Shown one piece after another: positions 8,631-16,686 of a stretch of 64,000 bases of DNA (positions within the stretch are counted from its first letter, which is position 1; each line of letters opens with the position of its first letter). A model generated the notes under the pieces. The model made no database searches. It saw only the letters and a list, made by a program, of their open reading frames with translations, and was not told the DNA's origin. This DNA comes from Nocardia cyriacigeorgica GUH-2 (GTDB lineage Bacteria > Actinomycetota > Actinomycetes > Mycobacteriales > Mycobacteriaceae): the NCBI RefSeq assembly GCF_000284035.1, contig NC_016887.1:3224001-3288000 (forward strand), given 5' to 3'. Made by a program: the position numbers and the translations under genes.

Positions 8631-9671
8631 TCAACTCACGATGACGGTGCTGACCGACAGGTACACCAGAATCGACAGTAGATCCTGGACGACCGTGGCC
8701 ACCGGACCGGACCCGAACGCCGGATCGACGCCGAGTTTCGAGAACAGCCAAGGCAACACCATCGCCACCGCGGCGGCTACCGAGCACGCCGCGAACAATG
8801 AGAAGGCGACCGCAAGGGATACCGGCGGCGCGCCCCAGAAAAGCAGTGTTGTGGGATAAGCGACCGCAGCGATCAGTGCGCCGATGATCAAGCCGGTGAC
8901 TGCCTCGCGCCACACGATGCTGCGCATGCCGACTCCGACGGACAATCCACGGATGACCAGGGCCTCGGTTTGGGTACCGACAGCATCGGCAAGGTAGACC
9001 ACGCCCGGGATGAAAAAGGCGACCAGGACCTCGCGCTGGAGCTGAGCGTGGAAGGCATCAACGGCCCCGGCTGCCAGCATCGCGCCCATGAGGCCGAAAA
9101 GCAGCCATGGCACGCGGTGCCAGAGCCGCCGGCCCACGCGCTCGGTAGTCGCGGAGCGTGCACCCGCGGTCGAGGCCAGGTAGCCCGACAGGCGCGCGAC
9201 ATCCTCATCGTGTTCTTGCAGCAACACCGAGAGCAGCCGCTGTGGCGGGATGACGCCGAGCCAGCGGCCCTCGGCATCGACCACGCCCAGCCCGGCCTCA
9301 TTGTGGTGCAGCGCCTTCCAGACCGCACGCTCCTGATCTTCGTGGCCGGCCACAACAGGTGGGTCCGGATCCATCACCTCGGCCACTCGAGCATCGGGGC
9401 GGGCGGCCAACAGCCCTTCGATCGTGGTCAAGCCGGCGAGGCGGGTGCCGACACAGACCGCGATCACCGATACGCTGGTGAAGCGCTTGCCGTGCAAGCC
9501 GGTCAGCACTTGCGCGACAGTCTGATCCGGGCGTGAGACGGGTACGTCCCGCCGCGCGAGCGCTGCCGCCGAAGTCAGCAGCGGAGGTGACGTCATCGAC
9601 TCACTCGATTGCCGGCTGGCCGGGGATTCCTCGGACCGTCCTGCTGTGTTCGTCGGCGGTTCAATCGACAT
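8631..9671 (-). CDS. Short MgtE-type divalent cation transporter with CBS domains
   Basis: 346 residues. Two CBS motifs occupy roughly residues 35-165 (SRPDQTVAQVLTGLHGKRF and later LGVVDAEGRWLGVIPPQRL). The C-terminal membrane domain has five hydrophobic segments and the MgtE signatures YLADAVGTQTEALVIRGLS and DPAFGSGPVATVVQDLL. Typical MgtE (about 450 residues) has an extra N-terminal helical gating domain; it is absent here. The family moves Mg2+ or Co2+ as a dimeric channel gated by the CBS region. The ATG at 9671 lies 11 bases inside the upstream nitroreductase gene, so the two are probably translationally coupled. Confidence 0.85.
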   Translation of the reverse strand: MSIEPPTNTAGRSEESPASRQSSESMTSPPLLTSAAALARRDVPVSRPDQTVAQVLTGLHGKRFTSVSVIAVCVGTRLAGLTTIEGLLAARPDARVAEVMDPDPPVVAGHEDQERAVWKALHHNEAGLGVVDAEGRWLGVIPPQRLLSVLLQEHDEDVARLSGYLASTAGARSATTERVGRRLWHRVPWLLFGLMGAMLAAGAVDAFHAQLQREVLVAFFIPGVVYLADAVGTQTEALVIRGLSVGVGMRSIVWREAVTGLIIGALIAAVAYPTTLLFWGAPPVSLAVAFSLFAACSVAAAVAMVLPWLFSKLGVDPAFGSGPVATVVQDLLSILVYLSVSTVIVS

Positions 9672-10641
9672 CGGCTGGGTACAACAGGTCCTCCACCGGT
9701 CGACGCGGTGTGGCGGGAATCGGCTCATTGCTGGTCGGCGCCCAGCCGACTCGGATGAACGCGTGCGGATAGCAGGTCCCGTTCAGCATGTCCGACCGGA
9801 TCCTCTCACGCTGGGCCGGGATCTCGAGCGGTTCGGTGAGCGCACACGAGGCCAACCCGACGTTCGTGGCGGTCAGGAGAACCGCACTCAACGCCTCACC
9901 GGCACGCAACCGGGACACACGGTCGTCGGCCGAGGTACCCAGCATCAGCAACTCCGCGTAATCGCGTTCTTTGGCAGGATCGGCCAGTTCAGGGGCTGCG
10001 AACGCGCGAGCGGGCAGCTCATCGCCGGCACGCACCGATGGTGTATTGCGGGCCGGCACCCCGTCCAAGCTGCCATGCCTGCCCGACCATACGGCTAGTT
10101 CGAAACGATATTCGGGGTCAGCGGCGTGCACGCGCGCCGCTGTCCGGGCGGCGGCAACCAACACATCTTTGTCGGCGTCGCGCACCGGCCGCAGAACTGC
10201 CCCCGACGCCGATGCCCGTTCGGTCAGCAAACCGCGGTAACCGGGCGGAATCGGCCACGAGGTGTAGTGGCGGCGATCGGTCCGCCGCTGGTGAATCGCT
10301 GCGCTCATCTCAATTTCGAGGCTGGTGGCGCGATGGGCGACCAGGGTGACGGCAGCGAGGTGGTTCGGATCATCCGGGTTCGGCAGCCGGTGAACGACCG
10401 TTGCCCAGCCCATCGCCGCGGACGCGACCGACAGGTGGTGCAAAGCAGCACCGCAACTGAGAACCAGGTCGCGCTGATCGGGGTCGGTCGTCGGAAGCGC
10501 CCGCGTTTCGTCGAAGTAGAGGTGGACACTGCGATCGGCGATACGCCAGCGCCACGGCTGGATATTGTGCACCGACGGCGCCCGGCCGGCGAGCGCGAGT
10601 ACCGCCTTAACGGTGTTGTCGTCAGGCAATCCGCGGTCCAT
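9661..10641 (-). CDS. Acg-type nitroreductase family protein
   Basis: 326 residues. Residues 18-32 read AGRAPSVHNIQPWRW, the Acg/Rv3131 signature for flavin binding, and HQRRTDRRHYT is the second family motif. The C-terminal APTSNEPIPATPRRPVEDLL also follows Acg. Start placed at 10641 (GAAGGACGG upstream) because the homologous region begins there; an in-frame ATG at 10710 has an even better ribosome site (AGGAGGGG) and would add 23 residues. The gene overlaps the downstream MgtE-like gene. The long divergent region to the stress gene at 10904 has DosR-like sequences. Confidence 0.88.
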   Translation of the reverse strand: MDRGLPDDNTVKAVLALAGRAPSVHNIQPWRWRIADRSVHLYFDETRALPTTDPDQRDLVLSCGAALHHLSVASAAMGWATVVHRLPNPDDPNHLAAVTLVAHRATSLEIEMSAAIHQRRTDRRHYTSWPIPPGYRGLLTERASASGAVLRPVRDADKDVLVAAARTAARVHAADPEYRFELAVWSGRHGSLDGVPARNTPSVRAGDELPARAFAAPELADPAKERDYAELLMLGTSADDRVSRLRAGEALSAVLLTATNVGLASCALTEPLEIPAQRERIRSDMLNGTCYPHAFIRVGWAPTSNEPIPATPRRPVEDLLYPADVD

Positions 10642-10787
10642 GATGTCCGTCCTTCGTTCGAGATGGTTGCCACCACGGTGGCACCGCAGCCACACCGTGG
10701 ATAAGGGCATGAGGACCCCTCCTGCGGTGACTTCGGACGGCTGTCGCGGTGGCCTGCGGCCGGCGTGGCCCGAACATGTGATGCGCC

Positions 10788-10801
10788 GCGTCTTTGGTCC
10801 T
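10788..10801. promoter_or_regulatory. DosR-like operator
   Basis: GCGTCTTTGGTCCT matches 10 of 14 core positions. A second, weaker match (AGGACCAGCGCCCC, 9 of 14) lies at 10817-10830; the two contain inverted TGGTCCT and AGGACCA arms. Located between the divergent nitroreductase and universal stress genes. Confidence 0.42.
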
Positions 10802-10903
10802 CGACAGCGGTGACCAAGGACCAGCGCCCCTGACTTCATGTACTGCCTAGCCTTCAGCTATCGGGCCGAAAGGGCGCCGCAGTGAACAAGGAAGGGTCCG
10901 CTT

Positions 10904-11776
10904 ATGTCCGTACCCACGAATCAACCGGTCGTCGTCGGCGTGGACGGCTCCGAGCAGTCGCTGGTCGCGGTCCGGTGGGCGGCCGAATACGCCGCACACC
11001 ACCATGCGCCGCTGGAGCTGGTCTACGCGATCGGCGTGCCGGCCGACTTCGTTCCCGGCCTGTCCGGGCCGCCATTGGATTACGAGGGGCTCCGCGAGCA
11101 CGGTGCGAACGTGCTCGCCGAGGCGGCCGAAGCAGCCACCGAAGCCGCGGCGCCGGCCGCTTCGATCGACGTGACCACCGCGGTAGTCGGCGCGAACCCC
11201 ATTCCCGTGCTGCGTGACCGAAGCCGCAGGACGCGGCTCGTCGTGGTCGGCAGCCGTGGGTTGGGGGCGTTCCGGCGCACGCTGCTCGGCTCGGTGAGCA
11301 CGGCGCTGGCCCGGTATGCCGCCGGAGCCGTCGCGATCATTCCCGAGCACGAGGCGCACGGATGGCAGGGCCCGGTGGTGGTCGGCGTAGACGGCTCCCG
11401 GCACGGTGCCCGCGCGGTCGCGATCGCGTTCGCGGAAGCGTCTGCCCGAGGCACGAGCCTCGTCGCGGTGCACGCGTGGACCGAATTCGCCCGGTACGAG
11501 TCCCGGCCCGCCATGCAGACCGAGGCCGAAGCGCTTCTGTCGGAGAGCATCGCGGGGTACCGCGAGATATACCCCGAGGTAGCGGTGAAACGCGTTGTGG
11601 TGGAAGACCGCCCGGTCCGGGCGATACTGCATGCCGCCGAATCCGCACAGCTGATCGTCGTCGGCAGCCATGGCCGCGGTGGGTTCGCCGGAATGACCCT
11701 CGGGTCGGTCAGCCAGGCTGTGCTGCACACGGCCGAATGCCCACTCATCATCGTCCGTGAGCCTGGCGACGGGTAA
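10904..11776 (+). CDS. Tandem universal stress protein
   Basis: 290 residues with two complete Usp domains. Domain 1 begins PVVVGVDGSEQS and has the loop GSRGLGAFRRTLLGSVST; domain 2 begins PVVVGVDGSRHG and has GSHGRGGFAGMTLGSVSQ. Both fit the ATP-binding pattern. A ribosome site (AAGGAAGGG) precedes the ATG by nine bases. It is divergent from the nitroreductase/MgtE pair, with DosR-like sequences between them. By family it is a cytoplasmic ATP-binding stress protein; the closest mycobacterial relatives are DosR-induced. Confidence 0.92.
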   Translation: MSVPTNQPVVVGVDGSEQSLVAVRWAAEYAAHHHAPLELVYAIGVPADFVPGLSGPPLDYEGLREHGANVLAEAAEAATEAAAPAASIDVTTAVVGANPIPVLRDRSRRTRLVVVGSRGLGAFRRTLLGSVSTALARYAAGAVAIIPEHEAHGWQGPVVVGVDGSRHGARAVAIAFAEASARGTSLVAVHAWTEFARYESRPAMQTEAEALLSESIAGYREIYPEVAVKRVVVEDRPVRAILHAAESAQLIVVGSHGRGGFAGMTLGSVSQAVLHTAECPLIIVREPGDG

Positions 11777-11863
11777 TCCCAGCGTAACGACACCGAGGCC
11801 CTCAGACACCTGGAACGGTCGCCCCCGATCCCCCACCGGCTTCCGGTTGTGGTCAGCGTGGCT

Positions 11864-12001
11864 TCAGCCGGAAGACCTGGATACGTCGTCCGATTTCGGC
11901 AGTCTTACGTAGGCTTCTCCGCCCTGTGAGCGACCGAACCGTTCGACGAGCCGATAGGCGCGGCCGGTCTCTGTATCCGGATCCACGTATCGCAGAGTCA
12001 T
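11864..12001 (-). CDS. Possible 45-residue basic protein
   Basis: Short frame from ATG 12001, beginning MTLRYVDPDTETGRAYRLVE and ending in a basic, polar tail. The strongest argument is its protein-like composition; the ribosome site (GAGGA about 15 bases upstream) is poor. Its start abuts one possible start of the HAD-GH65 gene on the other strand. It is not recognised and may be spurious. Confidence 0.3.
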   Translation of the reverse strand: MTLRYVDPDTETGRAYRLVERFGRSQGGEAYVRLPKSDDVSRSSG

Positions 12002-12095
12002 GGGGCGGTTTTTCCTCGCACACGCCGGCCGTTCGGTTGTTCTTCGGCGACTAAAGGCACTTTTCTTCCCTCGGCATGGCGAGCAAGATCGAGGC

Positions 12096-15000
12096 GTGCA
12101 GGATGCGCACCGGCCCACATCGGGTCCGCAACCAACGACAGGGTCGGTTAAGCGGTTGGAACCGCTATCGGGCTCGTCGCCGCGCACCGCCAACGGCTAC
12201 GCGGCTGTGGTCTTCGACATGGACGGAGTAGTTACCGACACCGCCACTGTCCACGCCGCCGCATGGAAGACCCTTTTCCACAGGGTTTTGCCGCAGTTGG
12301 ACGGCAACGCAGCGCCTTTCGATCCGATCCGGGACTACCGTGACTACGTCGACGGCCGAAGCCGGGAGGACGGAGTTCGGTCCTTCCTCGTATCGCGCGG
12401 CATCGACCTACCGGAAGGCAGTCCGGATGACGACCCGAGCCGGCTGACCGTCGCGGGCCTGGCCTCGCTCAAACAGAACCTTTTCGCCGATGAACTCGCC
12501 GAATCCGGGGTCCGGGTCTTCCCCGACGCCAGGCGCCTGCTTCAGGGCCTGCACGCCGCCGGTGTACCAACTGCCCTGGTGACTGCAAGCCGGAACAGTA
12601 CGGCCGTCCTCGACACCGCCGGCATCACTGATCTGTTCACTGTCCGAGTCGACGGCACCGACGCTCGACGGCTGGCTCTGCCGGGCAAGCCCGAACCGGC
12701 CATGTTCCTCGAGGCCGCGCGACGACTCGGATTCGACCCGAGCGAGGTCGTGGTTCTCGAAGATGCGACCGCGGGAATTCAAGCCGCCGCCCACGGCGGA
12801 TTCGGCTTCGTCGTTGGAGTCGACCACACCGGAGCTGGAGCACAGCTGGGCTCGGCGGGAGCCGACATCGTCGTCACCGACCTCGCCGACCTCGACCTGA
12901 TTCCCCGCACCGATTTCCCGCCTGGTCGACGCCTGCGGTGGGGTGCGGGCGCGACCAGCGCGAGTCCGGGCGGATGGAATCTCATCTACGACGACTTCGA
13001 CCCGGCACAGCAAGGCACCCGCGAAGCACTCTGTACCACGGGCAACGGCTACTGGGCCTCGCGCGGTTCCTTTCCCGGCACGACAGCGGACGGCACCCAC
13101 TACCCGGGGACCTATTTCGCCGGCGTCTACAACAGGCAGATATCCGAAGTCGGTGGTCACAGCCTCGAAACCGAGCATCTCGTCAACGGACCGGACTGGG
13201 CCCACCTCGTCGTCCGCCGAGCCGACGGGACCGAGCTGACGGCCGGAGCACCGGGCATGGTCAGCCATCATCAGAACCTGGATATCCGAGCCGGGGTATT
13301 GACCTGCATCGACCGCTATCGAGACCGCGAGGGGCGGTTCACTCGCATCGTCAGCCGGCGGTTTCACTCGGTCACCGACCCGCATCTGGCGGCTGTTCAA
13401 CTCACGGTCGAGGCGGAGAATTGGTCCGGTACCGTCACAATAACCTCGGCGATCAACTGCCGGGTCGCCAACCGTAACGTCGCCGCCGACCGCGCGCTCA
13501 ACGCCGACCATCTCGGTTCGTTCCGGCATAGCGAGCTCGATGCCGAAACTCTGTTGTTTGAGGCCATTACCAGACAATCCGAGGTCACGATCGCCACCGC
13601 GACCCGCACCCATGTCGCGGACGCCGAACATGTCGAGCGTCGCTATCGCCCGGACTCTCGCTGCCCCGCCCACGAGTTCACCATCGACCTTCGACCCGGA
13701 ATCCCGGTCGTCATCGAGAAAGTCGCCGCGGCATCGACATCCAGAGATCCGGGCATTTCGACCGCGGCATCCGACGCGGCTTCGCGCATCGAGCAAGCGG
13801 CGAGTCTTCCGGTGTTGCTGGCTGCGCATGTGAGCATGTGGGACCAACTATGGGATCGGTTCGGGATTCGCCTCGTCGACGGCTCCCGCCATCGGCTGGC
13901 ACTCAACCTGCATGTCTTCCACGTCCTGCAGGCAACAGTCACTGCGAACCCCGATATCGACGCCGGGCTGCCCGCCCGTGGTCTGCACGGTGAGGCCTAC
14001 CGGGGGCACATCTTCTGGGACGAACTGTTCGTGTACCCCATGCTGACCCTGCGCCGCCCCGAACTCACGAGGTCCTTCCTGCTGTATCGGTACCGTAGGC
14101 TCGACCGTGCTCGCGCCAACGCGCGCGCCGCGGGCCTGGCCGGCGCACTGTTTCCCTGGCAGAGCGGCAGCGACGGCCGTGACGAAACTCCGCGAGCTTT
14201 GCTCAATGTCCGCAATGGCCAGTGGATTCCCGACAACTCGTTCCGTCAGTATCATGTCGGCCTTGCCATCGCCTACAGCGTGTGGCAGTACTACCAGACC
14301 ACCGCCGATCAGCGATTCCTGATCGACTGCGGAGCCGAGATCGTCATCGAGGTCGCACGACTGTTCGCCTCCCTCGCGGCGCACGATCCCACCGACGACC
14401 GCTTCGACATCAGCGGCATCATGGGACCCGACGAATACCACGACGGGTACCCCGACCGTCCGCGCGAAGGCATTCGCAACAACACCTACACCAACGTGCT
14501 CGCCTCATGGGCATTGCGCCGCGCGCGCGAGATAGTCACCCTCCTCGAAGGACACGATTGCGGACCACTGTGGGACCGGCTCCGGCTGCGCCCTGACGAA
14601 CCCCGGCTGTGGGACCGTATCAGCCGCCGGCTTCGCGTGCCCTTCCACCGCGACGGCATCATCAGCCAGTTCGACGGCTACGAGAATCTCGATGAATTCG
14701 ACTGGGAAGCCTACAGATCCCGATACGGGCACATCGAGCGGCTCGACCTCATCTTGCAAGCGGAAGGCGATACCACCAACCGCTACAAGGTCTCCAAACA
14801 GGCCGACGTGCTGATGCTGTTCTATCTGTTCTCCGCCGAAGAGCTCCGGGAGATGTTCGAGCACCTCGGCTACGCGTTGCCACCCGACCTCATCCCACGG
14901 ACCGTCGATTACTACGTCAACCGCACCAGCCATGGATCGACCTTGAGCCGCCTGGCACACGCATGGGTGCTCGCACGTACCGACCGCGCCAAGTCCTGGT

Positions 15001-15380
15001 CGTTGTTCACACAGGCGCTGGAAGCCGACCTCGCCGACACACAGCGCGGCACCACTCGCGAGGGCGTCCACATCGGCGCGATGGCAGGAACCGCGGACAT
15101 GATCCTGCGCTGCTACGGCGGCATCGAGACCCGTCACGACATGCTGCGGTTACACCCGGTGCTCCCTACCGAACTCACCGAAGCCGAGTTCACCGTGTCC
15201 TACCGGGAGCAACCCATCACGATTACCGTCACCCACACCCACGTCACCCTTCGACTCCATCCGAGTGCCGCGGCGCCCATACGCGCCCATGTCGAAGACA
15301 CCGAACGCGACCTAGGACCCGGCCAAATCTGGGAGGTGCCGCTTCAGACGCGCCTCGACCACCTTCGACCCTCGCGATGA
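12096..15380 (+). CDS. HAD phosphoglucomutase-like / GH65 glycoside phosphorylase fusion
   Basis: 1,094 residues from GTG 12096 (a longer in-frame start is ATG 12000; neither has a good ribosome site). The N-terminal domain is a HAD hydrolase of the beta-phosphoglucomutase kind: VVFDMDGVVTD holds the catalytic aspartates at about D41 and D43, and VVLEDATAGIQAA is the metal motif. The rest is glycoside hydrolase family 65, with DEL-type motifs YRGHIFWDELFVYP, FPWQSGSDG and the catalytic acid in GPDEYHDG (about E780). Family reaction: phosphorolysis of trehalose or maltose to beta-glucose 1-phosphate, which the HAD domain could convert to glucose 6-phosphate. It matches the DosR-regulon protein Rv2006 (OtsB1) but lacks its central trehalose-phosphatase domain. 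Confidence 0.92.
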   Translation: MQDAHRPTSGPQPTTGSVKRLEPLSGSSPRTANGYAAVVFDMDGVVTDTATVHAAAWKTLFHRVLPQLDGNAAPFDPIRDYRDYVDGRSREDGVRSFLVSRGIDLPEGSPDDDPSRLTVAGLASLKQNLFADELAESGVRVFPDARRLLQGLHAAGVPTALVTASRNSTAVLDTAGITDLFTVRVDGTDARRLALPGKPEPAMFLEAARRLGFDPSEVVVLEDATAGIQAAAHGGFGFVVGVDHTGAGAQLGSAGADIVVTDLADLDLIPRTDFPPGRRLRWGAGATSASPGGWNLIYDDFDPAQQGTREALCTTGNGYWASRGSFPGTTADGTHYPGTYFAGVYNRQISEVGGHSLETEHLVNGPDWAHLVVRRADGTELTAGAPGMVSHHQNLDIRAGVLTCIDRYRDREGRFTRIVSRRFHSVTDPHLAAVQLTVEAENWSGTVTITSAINCRVANRNVAADRALNADHLGSFRHSELDAETLLFEAITRQSEVTIATATRTHVADAEHVERRYRPDSRCPAHEFTIDLRPGIPVVIEKVAAASTSRDPGISTAASDAASRIEQAASLPVLLAAHVSMWDQLWDRFGIRLVDGSRHRLALNLHVFHVLQATVTANPDIDAGLPARGLHGEAYRGHIFWDELFVYPMLTLRRPELTRSFLLYRYRRLDRARANARAAGLAGALFPWQSGSDGRDETPRALLNVRNGQWIPDNSFRQYHVGLAIAYSVWQYYQTTADQRFLIDCGAEIVIEVARLFASLAAHDPTDDRFDISGIMGPDEYHDGYPDRPREGIRNNTYTNVLASWALRRAREIVTLLEGHDCGPLWDRLRLRPDEPRLWDRISRRLRVPFHRDGIISQFDGYENLDEFDWEAYRSRYGHIERLDLILQAEGDTTNRYKVSKQADVLMLFYLFSAEELREMFEHLGYALPPDLIPRTVDYYVNRTSHGSTLSRLAHAWVLARTDRAKSWSLFTQALEADLADTQRGTTREGVHIGAMAGTADMILRCYGGIETRHDMLRLHPVLPTELTEAEFTVSYREQPITITVTHTHVTLRLHPSAAAPIRAHVEDTERDLGPGQIWEVPLQTRLDHLRPSR

Positions 15381-15428
15381 CGACTTCCGGCACTGTGGAC
15401 GCCGCCCGTATAGAGCGATCGTTGACTC

Positions 15429-15857
15429 ATGACTCGTCACAAGGATCCTCCAGCTTCTGAATTCGCACGGTGGTCTCTGGTGGCAGCATCGGGGTTCGTC
15501 GCCTTCTGGGCCATCGCAGGATTCGTCGGTCTCGCCGGCGGCGGCGCGGATCTCGGAAGCGACATCACTGCACGCCTGCCGTTCGAAAGCCCTGGCCTGG
15601 CCGGCGCGCTGCTGCTGGTCATTGTCGGCATACCGATGGCCTGGACATGCGCGGTCGCAGTTTCGCGACCGGCCAAAGCCTCCTTCCTCGCGATGGCCAG
15701 CGGTCTTCTGCTCGTCGCCTGGGTGTGTGTCCAGCCGATCGTCATCGGTCGAATTCACTGGCTCCAAATAGCTTTCGGGCTGATGGGAGTGACGGTGGCG
15801 CTACTCGGAGCCGGAACACGCAGCCAGCATTCCCCACCGATCGCGCACTCGACGTAG
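15429..15857 (+). CDS. Small integral membrane protein, four predicted segments
   Basis: 142 residues, hydrophobic throughout: segments around 15-38 (WSLVAASGFVAFWAIAGFV), 55-78 (GLAGALLLVIVGIPMAW), 83-102 (ASFLAMASGLLLVAWVCV) and 108-127 (WLQIAFGLMGVTVALLG). It is not assigned to a family. It begins 48 bp after the GH65 fusion gene and is followed by a 29-codon membrane peptide gene, so the three may be cotranscribed. Cellular location: cytoplasmic membrane. Confidence 0.7.
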   Translation: MTRHKDPPASEFARWSLVAASGFVAFWAIAGFVGLAGGGADLGSDITARLPFESPGLAGALLLVIVGIPMAWTCAVAVSRPAKASFLAMASGLLLVAWVCVQPIVIGRIHWLQIAFGLMGVTVALLGAGTRSQHSPPIAHST

Positions 15858-15888
15858 CCCATGCCCGCACTTACGAAAGGAGCTCGCC

Positions 15889-15978
15889 ATGAGCTGGTCA
15901 GTAGCTGCTGTCCTCATTGCCGTGATCTTCGCGGCGATGGTGATCGTCTCGACGTATCTGTCCACGAAGAAGCCGTAA
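15889..15978 (+). CDS. 29-residue single-pass membrane peptide
   Basis: A frame of 29 codons beginning MSWSVAAVLIAVIFAAM and ending in a basic tail (TKKP). It is preceded by a good ribosome site (GAAAGGAG, six bases from the ATG) and followed directly by a strong hairpin. One hydrophobic helix with a short charged C-terminus is typical of small regulators of membrane complexes; the partner is unknown. It follows the membrane protein gene by 31 bp. Confidence 0.6.
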   Translation: MSWSVAAVLIAVIFAAMVIVSTYLSTKKP

Positions 15979-15990
15979 ACGGTCCAACAT

Positions 15991-16021
15991 CGGCGAGCAC
16001 CCCCGAAGGTGGTGCTCGCCG
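15991..16021. terminator. Bidirectional hairpin terminator
   Basis: CGGCGAGCACC and GGTGCTCGCCG form a perfect 11-bp stem with a 9-base loop, placed between convergent genes (ends at 15978 and 16031). There is no strong T tract. Confidence 0.7.
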
Positions 16022-16030
16022 TGGCGATCC

Positions 16031-16540
16031 TCAGAATCGGCCGTCGTTGCGTACCACAGTGATCGACTGTCCGACGGCCTTGGCTGCGGCGCGGATCGGG
16101 TCGAGACGCTCGCCGGGTACGAATACGAGTGCCCATCCGTCCGCGTCGAAGTCGAGCGAGACCAGTGCAACGCCAGTCTCGCTGATGCACCGTTCGCCGA
16201 ACTCCCGCAGGAAGGCCACCGCTGCATCTCCGGATCCCAGCTCGGCTGTTTTCTGGATCAGGGCATCCGACCAGCTAGGGAAACCGCCGTAGCACCCGGA
16301 GTACGGATAATCCACGCACGCGTCCGCCGCCAACCGCTGGAGGATCTCCCCTGGTCGATCTTTCCAATCGACGTAGGCATAGGCGAGATACCGTGCCATT
16401 TGCTCCAGCAGGGCGTCAAAGGGGTCATCGGCGGCAAGCCGCACCGGCTCCCCGAAGTCGTCGGGCATGTCCGGCCCTCCCAGCAGCTCGGCAAACTCTG
16501 CCCACCTCGACCGCTCTACGTCGGATAGCACTGCGAACAT
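16031..16540 (-). CDS. Hypothetical acidic protein (possibly DUF6630-like)
   Basis: 169 residues, acidic, no membrane segment. Recognisable features: YLAYAYVDWKDRPGEIL in the middle, a central DYPYSGCYGGFPSW segment and a C-terminal alpha/beta part (GVALVSLDFDADGWALVFV). The DWKD block resembles DUF6630/immunity-like proteins, but I cannot be sure. It stands alone, ends at the shared terminator and is followed upstream by 146 bp of non-coding DNA before the ABC exporter genes. Confidence 0.6.
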   Translation of the reverse strand: MFAVLSDVERSRWAEFAELLGGPDMPDDFGEPVRLAADDPFDALLEQMARYLAYAYVDWKDRPGEILQRLAADACVDYPYSGCYGGFPSWSDALIQKTAELGSGDAAVAFLREFGERCISETGVALVSLDFDADGWALVFVPGERLDPIRAAAKAVGQSITVVRNDGRF

Positions 16541-16686
16541 CCCCCTTCTCGGTTTCGTGAATCATATCTGCCCAGATGATCCGAGCCGGCGCCCGGCCAT
16601 CAGCTCGCCCGGGTCAACCCCACCCGTATCCGGCCGTCAACCACTGCAATAGGTTGCAGGTCCCAGGCCGGAGACGCCACCGACTC

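Noticed and set aside
8613..8645. GTCATCGT/ACGATGAC hairpin as terminator between convergent genes
   Set aside because: An 8-bp stem with a 17-base loop that runs into the mgtE-like coding end; too weak to call.
12408..13847. Long open frame (479 codons) on the minus strand
   Set aside because: It lies wholly inside the HAD-GH65 gene, has no family features, and its composition is that of an antisense shadow in GC-rich DNA.
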